DNA of 5,330 nucleotides, taken from NCBI GenBank assembly GCA_003153075.1, contig PMBW01000326.1, forward strand, positions 1 to 5,330. Direction: 5' to 3'. The translations under genes were made by a program, and so were the position numbers. This document shows, one piece after another, positions 1-5,330 of the stretch. Under the pieces are notes generated by a model that worked only from the letters and a program-made list of their open reading frames with translations, searched no databases and was not told the origin of the DNA. Numbering within the stretch: the stretch's first letter is position 1; every line of letters begins with the position of its first letter. This stretch comes from Dehalococcoidia bacterium (lineage in GTDB: Bacteria; Chloroflexota; Dehalococcoidia; Dehalococcoidales; Fen-1064).

Positions 1-1541
1 CAGGAGGTGATGATCTGTTTGATACCGTGGCTCTTAAAGGCTTCGATATTTTGTTCAGCCATAACCTGGAACTGGAAATCATAACCGGCCCGCCGCGCCG
101 GGTCGCCGCAGCAGGTTTCGGCATCGCCCATTACCGCGAAATCAACACCGGCAGCTTTAAATACCTTCGCCATGGCTAATGTAGCTTTAACGTTACGCTC
201 CACTAAAGCTCCGGTACAGCCAACCCAGAACAGGGTATCGGCAGTATCGCCGTCAGCCAGGATTTTCAAATCCAATCCGTTGGTCCAGTCTCCGCGCAAA
301 CGCATCGATTGTACACCGGCCCACGGATTACCGCGTGACTGCATATTCCGGAGCATCAATTGGGCGCTTTCCGGCATCTTGCTCTGGGACATTGTCAGAT
401 TGCGCCGGAACCCGATGATCTTGCGCACATGTTCGATACCAACCGGGCATACTTCCTGACAGGCGCCGCAGGTGGTACAAGCCCAAATTTCCGGCTCGGT
501 AACCACGCCGCCTAACATTTCTTTAGGGTGCCCGTCTTTAGCTGTGACGGGCTGCGGGTTCAGCAACGCGGGGCCGGCTTCCAATAAGTGTTCTTTTAAA
601 TTATGAATTACTTCTCTCGGCGAGAGGGTTTTACCGGTGAGTTGCGCGGGACAACTGGCATGACAGCGGCCGCACACGGCGCAGGAATAGAGGTCCAGGA
701 GATCTTTCCAGGTGAAATCCTGTATCCTGGAAATACCGAAATTCTCCTGCTCCTCAACAGGGATAGGTTCGATTACTACTTTCTGTCCCAGCGGGGTAAA
801 AATTTCATTAAAAATCGAGGCCAGGATATGCATATGTTTGGAGCGCGGGATATAAACCGCAAAGCTAAGGATCAAGAAGTAGTGCAGCCACCATAAACTA
901 TAATAGACATGTGTCAGCGTAAGATTTGAAATACTGCTGCCTGATAATAGCCGGGCGATCGCTCCGCCGATCGGGGGCCATGAGGTAGTTACACCGGCGC
1001 TGGCCAGTCCAAAGCCATCTCCCAGGAAATGGAGCAGCATCAGGCCGAAAACCATGCCCATGATAATACCGGCCTCGGCGCTCATCTGCAATCTGGCCGG
1101 ACGCACAATGTATCTCCTGATCGCGGCCCAGATAATGGCCGCCGTCACAAATAATCCGGCGATATCCAGAATGGAGGAAAATACCTTCTCAAAAGTACCG
1201 CCGAGGATCACCGAAGCAAGGCCGAAACCACCGGCCAAACCGATGAAGATGATGTAACTCAGGAAAAACAGACTGAAGCCCCAGAACAGGAATGCGTGCC
1301 CGAACCCGGCCAGATCCTTGCGGGTAACGCTTTTCAGACTGCAGCGCTGGGTGACAACCTCGCGCGCCATATTCCCGAGACGCTGCCGCATATTATCGAA
1401 GCGGTTCTCGGGTTTGCCCAAACGCATTAAGCGGAAGAGAAACCAGGTTCTCTGCGCAAACAAGCCGATTGCAACGACGAATACGACCCAGAAAATGATG
1501 TATCCTGATATTCCCCAATAGGTCGCGCTGACTGGCGACAT
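1..1541 (-). CDS. Membrane-anchored HdrD/FadF-like Fe-S oxidoreductase with NarI-like haem b domain, 3' end beyond window
   Basis: Predicted quinone-linked iron-sulfur oxidoreductase at the cytoplasmic membrane. 513 codons are visible and the frame is open to the left edge. Five hydrophobic helices (about residues 9-30, 81-103, 124-142, 157-176 and 213-232) form a NarI-like domain. His82, His171, His211, His220, His236 and His238 are candidate haem b ligands, and the SKHMHIL after helix 5 is typical of this fused family. A two-cluster ferredoxin domain follows (Cys 287/290/293/297 and 355/358/361/365). Then comes the first CCG domain: Cys442, 34 residues, then CCGD at 477-480. The last bases (TCC TG) look like the start of the domain's closing SC-x2-C. 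Relatives are B. subtilis FadF, Etf:menaquinone oxidoreductases and HdrD, usually around 650-750 residues, so a second CCG domain probably lies outside. The start at 1541 has a good AGGAGG. The architecture is clear; the electron donor is inferred from the adjacent mvhD and hdrA. Confidence 0.93.
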   Translation of the reverse strand, partial: MSPVSATYWGISGYIIFWVVFVVAIGLFAQRTWFLFRLMRLGKPENRFDNMRQRLGNMAREVVTQRCSLKSVTRKDLAGFGHAFLFWGFSLFFLSYIIFIGLAGGFGLASVILGGTFEKVFSSILDIAGLFVTAAIIWAAIRRYIVRPARLQMSAEAGIIMGMVFGLMLLHFLGDGFGLASAGVTTSWPPIGGAIARLLSGSSISNLTLTHVYYSLWWLHYFLILSFAVYIPRSKHMHILASIFNEIFTPLGQKVVIEPIPVEEQENFGISRIQDFTWKDLLDLYSCAVCGRCHASCPAQLTGKTLSPREVIHNLKEHLLEAGPALLNPQPVTAKDGHPKEMLGGVVTEPEIWACTTCGACQEVCPVGIEHVRKIIGFRRNLTMSQSKMPESAQLMLRNMQSRGNPWAGVQSMRLRGDWTNGLDLKILADGDTADTLFWVGCTGALVERNVKATLAMAKVFKAAGVDFAVMGDAETCCGDPARRAGYDFQFQVMAEQNIEAFKSHGIKQIITS

Positions 1542-1545
1542 AATT

Positions 1546-1552
1546 CCCTCCT
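1546..1552 (-). promoter_or_regulatory. Ribosome binding site of the membrane Fe-S oxidoreductase gene
   Basis: AGGAGGG on the coding strand lies four bases before the ATG at 1541. It sits in the only intergenic gap of the window (1542-1593, 52 bases). That gap shows no hairpin followed by a T-run and no convincing -35/-10 pair, so I take the gene to be cotranscribed with mvhD. Confidence 0.85.
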
Positions 1553-1593
1553 ATCGCTTGTGAGGCGGTCTACGTTAAAATTGATTCCTGACT

Positions 1594-2439
1594 TTATGCA
1601 ACTTCTTTTTCCTGTTTTTTCCGGATTACAGCTCGCTGTCCTTCCGGAGGCGGCAGGGGAACCGGCAATCCAACAATCTTGGTCACGGCGCCAAATTTCG
1701 GCGGACAAACATCAAAGCAGGTACCGCATTTGATGCATTCTTCCTGATTGATAATATGCACTTCGCCTTTGACGCTGATGATCGCTTCCGCGGGACATCT
1801 GCGTGCGCAGATCATGCATGCCTGGCACTTCTGCGGGTCGATATAATACGCAGGGGCTTCATTAATTAATTTATCGACCTCATCTTTGCTGAAAAATTTT
1901 TCATATTCATCCGGATTCAGCAATCGCTGACCCAGTTTTTCATTTTTCTGCACCTTAATATAAGGAACTAACGCGGTCATCTCTGCCAGCCTGGCTTTCA
2001 ATACGTTTTCATCAAGGCCTTCGCCGTAACCGAGGGGGCCTAATTCCCTGACTTTGCGGGCAAAATCACTCATCACCTCGGCAAAAACAACTCCCTCCGC
2101 CGAAGACATAAATTCAATCCTAAGTCTTTCCGGGTTCAGCCCGATGTGTTCGATAATTTTTTTCGCTAAAAGCACCATATTTAATGCATGATAATTACCC
2201 TGAGTGATGTAATTACACTCATTTAAACGGCATCCACCAATAAAAACACCATCTATTCCGTTGGCGAAAGCGCGCAGGACAAATTCCAGCGCGACCCTGC
2301 CGGAACACATGACGCGGATAACCCTTGTTTCAGTTGTGTATTGTAGTCTGGAAACTCCAGCCATATCAGCAGCGCCGTATGCTCACCAGTGGCACAAGAA
2401 ACAAATGATCTTAGGTTTAAATTTAAGTACAGGACTCAT
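1594..2439 (-). CDS. mvhD: Selenocysteine-containing MvhD-type protein fused to a 2[4Fe-4S] ferredoxin
   Basis: MvhD/FrhD-type delta subunit that carries electrons between HdrA and a dehydrogenase or hydrogenase partner in the cytoplasm. It has 281 residues if the TGA at codon 19 is read as selenocysteine. The N-terminus reads CFLCHW-Sec-AYGAAD-MAGVSRLQY, the family's cluster-binding segment, with further family cysteines in MCSGR (Cys45) and GGCRLNEC (Cys70, Cys75). Plain MvhD is about 140 residues. Here the C-terminal extension holds two C-x2-C-x2-C-x3-C motifs (Cys 205/208/211/215 and 235/238/241/245), a bacterial-type ferredoxin. I chose the ATG at 2439 because it has a perfectly spaced AGGAGGTGA, overlaps the hdrA stop by four bases and restores the missing N-terminus. 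The ATG at 2364 has no comparable site and would remove 25 conserved residues. A nonsense mutation is the alternative, but the SECIS-like hairpin, the intact downstream frame and known Sec in archaeal VhuD argue against it. Confidence 0.93.
2348..2360 (-). promoter_or_regulatory. Bacterial SECIS-like hairpin inside mvhD
   Basis: On the coding strand this reads CTGGA-GTT-TCCAG, a perfect five-pair stem with a three-base loop beginning with G. The loop starts 28 bases after the TGA, within the spacing typical of bacterial SECIS elements (roughly 16-37 bases), and a G at the start of a small apical loop is their one conserved feature. A weak lower stem is possible if one U is bulged (G21-C37, A19-U38, U18-A39, counted from the TGA). 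The element would recruit SelB with Sec-tRNA. It overlaps codons for the conserved AGVSRL segment. No folding program was run. Confidence 0.75.
2383..2385 (-). other. In-frame TGA, predicted selenocysteine codon (Sec19)
   Basis: The codon follows CFLCHW and precedes AYGAADMAG, at the place where MvhD homologues carry Cys (pattern C-x-W-C). It lies in the same frame as both the ATG at 2439 and the downstream MvhD-ferredoxin sequence. Sec at an MvhD-type position is known from methanogen VhuD, and an MvhD-like BamF selenoprotein is reported in benzoate-degrading anaerobes (from memory). TGA also ends hdrA at 2436-2438, so it is an ordinary stop elsewhere in this genome and needs a local recoding signal here. 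Confidence 0.9.
2436..2439 (-). other. ATGA stop/start overlap of hdrA and mvhD
   Basis: The mvhD start ATG (2437-2439) and the hdrA stop TGA (2436-2438) share bases in an ATGA overlap. This arrangement is typical of translational coupling and suggests that the two proteins are made in a fixed ratio for one complex. It also supports 2439 as the true mvhD start. Confidence 0.88.
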
Positions 2440-5330
2440 TTTGTGCTCACCTCCTTTTCTCGCATTACCGGCTTGCTGTGCTTGCTGATTTCCAGCAGGT
2501 TGGGGACCATCGCATCGATCTGTGCGAATAATCCTTTATCAGTAAAATGCTTGAGTTGAATCGCCCCGGTGGGACACTTGGCGTTACAGAGGCCGTCGCC
2601 TTTACAGAGAATCGGGTTAACAATCGCCTTTTTACCCTGTTTCGTATCGCGGATCTCAATTGCGCCGTAGGCACAAACCGCGGCACAGGCTGAACACCCC
2701 ATACACTTCTTCTCATCTACCGCGCAAACAGAACCGGAGGCGATCACGGTATCGTGCGAGAGCAGAGTTAAAACCCGCCCCGCCGCGCCGTAAGCCTGGT
2801 TAATTGTTTCCGTAATGTGCTTGGGATAATGGGCCATGCCGCACAGATAAACACCGTCCGCGGCAAATTCGACGGGTCTCAATTTGACATGCGCTTCCTG
2901 GAAGAAACCGTCCATGCCCAGATTTACCTTGAATGCGAAACCGACTTCCTTGGCGCCGGCAGCAGGAACAATCGCCGCGGCCAATGTCACGATGTCGGCA
3001 TCAATTTCCAGCTGACTGCCTAAAACATAATCAGTGGCGGTGACTTTGAGGACGGGGCGGCCTTCCTGCGATTCGCCCGCGGCTATTTGCGGTTTTTCCT
3101 GCGGCTCATAGCGGATAAATTTAACTTCTTTATCGGCTGCCTGCCGGTAAAAATCCTCACGGAATCCATAAGTGCGCATATCCCGGTAGAGGATATAGAT
3201 ATCCATCTTGGGGTTTAGCTCTTTGAGTTTCAGGGCATTTTTAACGGATTCGCCGCAGCAGATCCGGCTGCAATAATTCCGTTCTTCATTCCGGCAACCG
3301 ACGCATTGAATCATGACCACGCTGTTAGCTTTGGTGACCTTTTCGTCGCCCTTGTGCATGCGCTCTTCCAGTTCGAGATGGGTCATCACCCGGTCGTCTT
3401 GCCCGTAAAGGTATTCGGTGGGTTTATAGACATTGGCACCGGTGGCGATCACGGCAGCCCCGTGTTTGATCTCCGTAGCGCCTTTTTCCGATTTCACCCT
3501 GGTAACAAAATTCCCGACATAACCGAATGATTCCGTAATCGCGGCTTCCGTGTAGACATGGATTGACGGATGGCTGTAAACCTTTTTGATCAAACCCTGT
3601 AAATATTCCTGGACATCCAGTCCTTCCAATGTATGGTAAATTTTACGCGCCATTCCCCCCAGGTCTTTCTCCCGTTCCAACAGGTGCACTTCATGTCCCT
3701 GGTTGGCGATCGATAGCGCGCAGGTCATACCGGCAATGCCACCGCCGACTACTAATGCCGTCTTGTTTACCGGCAAGTCAAATTCTTTCAGCGGCTCCAG
3801 ATGGCGGGCGCGCGCGACCGACATGCGGATAATATCCATTGCTTTATCGGTGGCATCTTCTTTTTCTTTGGAATGCACCCAGGAGTTATGTTCACGGATA
3901 TTGCCCATTTCGTAATAATATTGATTGATCCCGGCGTCCCGCAGGGTTTCCCGGAATAACGGCTCGAGGGTGCGGGGACTGCAGGCCGCAACCACTACAC
4001 GGTTAAGCCCTTTTTCCTTCGTGACATCGGTAATTTCCCGGATTGAATTGGAAGCGCAGGAGAATAACTGCTCCTGCGCGTGCACAACATTGGGTAAGGT
4101 CAAAGCGTATTCCACCGCGGAAGGTACACTGACAATCCTGCCAATATTCGCGCCGCAGTGGCAGACAAAAACTCCGATTCTCGGCTCTTCACCGGCGACA
4201 TCCCTTTCCGGCGGAAAGACCCTTTCTTCGGTTAGTTTGCCCCGCCGGTAATCAAGCAGTTCGCCGCACTGGGAACTGGCGCCGCTGGCGGTAAATACAG
4301 ATTCAGGGATATCGGTAGGCCCCTGAAAAGCTCCGCTGATAAAAACACCGGGCCGTGAGCTCTGCATCGGGTTAATTTCTTCTGTCTGGCAATAACCGTG
4401 ATCATTAAGCTCAATACCGAACTTATCAGCCAGCTTTTTCACGTCCGCGGGAGGAGTCAAACCGACGGATAATACCACCATGTCGAATTCTTCTTCTTTG
4501 ACACCGTCGTCGTTGGTGGAATAACGCAAAGTGACATTTTTAGTTTTCGGGTCTTCCCGGACGACCGAAACATAACTGCGGAAAAAGCGAATCCCCGGTA
4601 GTTTTTCGGTGCGCTGGAAGAAGCGCTCGAAATCCTTGCCATAAGAACGGATATCGTTGTGGAAGATCGTGCATTCGGCCTCGGAATCATGGTCTTTGGT
4701 CAAAATCACTTGTTTCTGAGTGTAGGTGCAGCAGACGGCGGAACAATAGCTGTGACCCGCGCCCTTGGGATTAACCTGCCGGGAACCGATACAGGAAATC
4801 CAGGCGATCTTATGCGGATGCTTTTTATCGGAAGCGCGCAGGATCTCGCCTTCATACGGGCCGGTCGCGCACAATAAGCGTTCAAAGTCCATACTGGTGA
4901 CTACGTTCTGATACTTACCGTAGCCGTATTCATTCCCGATTTTGGGTTTAAACGCTTCGATACCGGGCGCCAGAATGACTGCCCCCACCTTTATTTCCAT
5001 CTTTTCCGGAGCCTGATTAAAATCGATCGCGTTATTCTTGCAGACGCTTTCACAAATCCGGCATTTCTTGTCTTTCAGGTAGAGACAACTTTCATCGACA
5101 TAGGTGACCAGCGGAATTGCCTGGGCAAAATGAATATGGATAGCTTTATTATTCGATATTTCCTGGTTGAACTGATCGGGGTATTTTACCGGGCAATATT
5201 CCACACAGGTAGTGCAACCCGTGCATTTACTTTCAATAATGTATCTGGGTTTTTTGAGCAAAGTTACCTTGAAGTTACCTGCTTCACCCTCGACACTATC
5301 GACTTCGGTGTAAGTCAGTACCTTAATATT
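2436..5330 (-). CDS. hdrA: HdrA-like tandem-fusion electron-transfer flavoprotein, 5' end beyond window
   Basis: Flavin- and iron-sulfur-containing HdrA homologue, in its family the cytoplasmic hub of electron bifurcation. 964 residues are visible, numbered here from the right window edge. Module 1 is entered inside its thioredoxin-reductase fold (GNFKV, 18-22). It carries an inserted 2[4Fe-4S] ferredoxin (Cys 36/39/42/46 and 82/90/93/97), an FAD segment (GAVILAPG, 116-123) and cluster cysteines 180, 196, 200 and 201. From about residue 381 a second HdrA module follows: N-terminal CHCG (390-392), Rossmann GGGIAG (529-534) with acidic E552, cysteines 676, 687, 691 and 692, and a C-terminal ferredoxin (869-919). 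Module 2 lacks the inserted ferredoxin and module 1 lacks the C-terminal one. Oddities are Asp912 in place of a ferredoxin Cys, Asn482 in a motif that often has Cys, and an extra Cys679. The frame is open to base 5330 with family-like sequence, so the TTG at 5261 is not the start. The stop TGA overlaps the mvhD ATG. The family is certain; the partners are inferred. Confidence 0.95.
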   Translation of the reverse strand, partial: NIKVLTYTEVDSVEGEAGNFKVTLLKKPRYIIESKCTGCTTCVEYCPVKYPDQFNQEISNNKAIHIHFAQAIPLVTYVDESCLYLKDKKCRICESVCKNNAIDFNQAPEKMEIKVGAVILAPGIEAFKPKIGNEYGYGKYQNVVTSMDFERLLCATGPYEGEILRASDKKHPHKIAWISCIGSRQVNPKGAGHSYCSAVCCTYTQKQVILTKDHDSEAECTIFHNDIRSYGKDFERFFQRTEKLPGIRFFRSYVSVVREDPKTKNVTLRYSTNDDGVKEEEFDMVVLSVGLTPPADVKKLADKFGIELNDHGYCQTEEINPMQSSRPGVFISGAFQGPTDIPESVFTASGASSQCGELLDYRRGKLTEERVFPPERDVAGEEPRIGVFVCHCGANIGRIVSVPSAVEYALTLPNVVHAQEQLFSCASNSIREITDVTKEKGLNRVVVAACSPRTLEPLFRETLRDAGINQYYYEMGNIREHNSWVHSKEKEDATDKAMDIIRMSVARARHLEPLKEFDLPVNKTALVVGGGIAGMTCALSIANQGHEVHLLEREKDLGGMARKIYHTLEGLDVQEYLQGLIKKVYSHPSIHVYTEAAITESFGYVGNFVTRVKSEKGATEIKHGAAVIATGANVYKPTEYLYGQDDRVMTHLELEERMHKGDEKVTKANSVVMIQCVGCRNEERNYCSRICCGESVKNALKLKELNPKMDIYILYRDMRTYGFREDFYRQAADKEVKFIRYEPQEKPQIAAGESQEGRPVLKVTATDYVLGSQLEIDADIVTLAAAIVPAAGAKEVGFAFKVNLGMDGFFQEAHVKLRPVEFAADGVYLCGMAHYPKHITETINQAYGAAGRVLTLLSHDTVIASGSVCAVDEKKCMGCSACAAVCAYGAIEIRDTKQGKKAIVNPILCKGDGLCNAKCPTGAIQLKHFTDKGLFAQIDAMVPNLLEISKHSKPVMREKEVSTK
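2447..2457 (-). promoter_or_regulatory. Strong ribosome binding site of mvhD
   Basis: The coding strand reads AAAGGAGGTGA, nearly the full anti-16S match, seven bases before the ATG at 2439. It lies inside the last codons of hdrA. It decides the mvhD start in favour of 2439 and against the internal ATG at 2364. Confidence 0.9.

Noticed and set aside
614..626. Hairpin CTCTC-GGC-GAGAG
   Set aside because: It lies inside the coding region of the membrane oxidoreductase between the two ferredoxin motifs, with no T-run and no gene end nearby, so it is probably chance.
603..896. Plus-strand open frames across the window (for example here and at 172-459, 2817-3023 and 3925-4251)
   Set aside because: All lie opposite clearly conserved minus-strand coding sequence, lack family-like sequence, and are antisense shadows.
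1427..1708. Minus-strand open frame bridging the end of mvhD and the start of the oxidoreductase gene
   Set aside because: It is out of frame with both well-supported genes, covers their ends and the ribosome binding site, and has no recognisable protein features.
2362..2364. ATG as start of mvhD
   Set aside because: It has no good ribosome binding site, and it would drop the conserved cluster-binding N-terminus that is present upstream across the TGA.
2383..2385. TGA as a pseudogene-making nonsense mutation or as Trp in an alternative code
   Set aside because: Everything downstream is intact, a SECIS-like hairpin follows, the site is a known type of Cys/Sec position, TGG serves for Trp, and TGA ends hdrA.
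5259..5261. TTG as start codon of the long HdrA reading frame
   Set aside because: The frame stays open to the right edge and the 23 upstream residues match the HdrA GNF-type strand before the ferredoxin insert. No ribosome binding site fits. The gene starts outside the window.
5261..5280. Direct repeat AAGTTACCT, two copies 11 bases apart
   Set aside because: Both copies lie in codons for the conserved GNFKV segment of HdrA. Two short matches can arise by codon choice, and nothing else marks a site.

Overview
The window holds three co-directional genes on the minus strand, packed as one operon read from right to left. Both outer genes are cut by the window edges. First comes the 3' part of a very long HdrA-type flavin/iron-sulfur electron-transfer protein (2436-5330, start off the right edge). 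Next is a complete MvhD-type protein with a fused ferredoxin domain (1594-2439). Last is a membrane-anchored HdrD/FadF-like iron-sulfur oxidoreductase (1-1541, end off the left edge). There is no intergenic stretch longer than about 50 bases, and I see no promoter, terminator, RNA gene, repeat array or mobile element.

The main point is that the middle gene is a selenoprotein that a standard gene caller would truncate. An in-frame TGA at 2383-2385 falls exactly where MvhD proteins have the second Cys of a C-x-W-C motif. The conserved MvhD N-terminus continues on both sides of it. A compact hairpin with a G-first three-base loop begins 22 bases after the TGA, as expected of a bacterial SECIS element. 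The true start is the ATG at 2439, behind a near-perfect Shine-Dalgarno and overlapping the hdrA stop as ATGA. The conventional call from the ATG at 2364 loses 25 residues, including the cluster-binding segment.

How the genes could work together: HdrA-type proteins are flavin hubs of electron bifurcation and confurcation, MvhD is the small protein that passes electrons to or from HdrA, and the third protein resembles quinone-linked oxidoreductases that join a five-helix NarI-like haem b domain to ferredoxin and CCG (HdrD-type) domains. My inference is a membrane-associated complex exchanging electrons between soluble donors (ferredoxin, NAD(P)H, a hydrogenase, a formate dehydrogenase or an acyl-CoA/Etf system) and the menaquinone pool. 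No separate HdrB or HdrC gene is visible in the window.

Organism: a strictly anaerobic bacterium that makes selenocysteine. A bacterial-type SECIS inside the coding region, strong AGGAGG ribosome binding sites and this gene content suit sulfate-reducing or syntrophic Desulfotomaculum/Pelotomaculum-like Firmicutes or Deltaproteobacteria. The sequence alone does not decide between these. TGA is also used as the stop of hdrA, so the code is not reassigned genome-wide.
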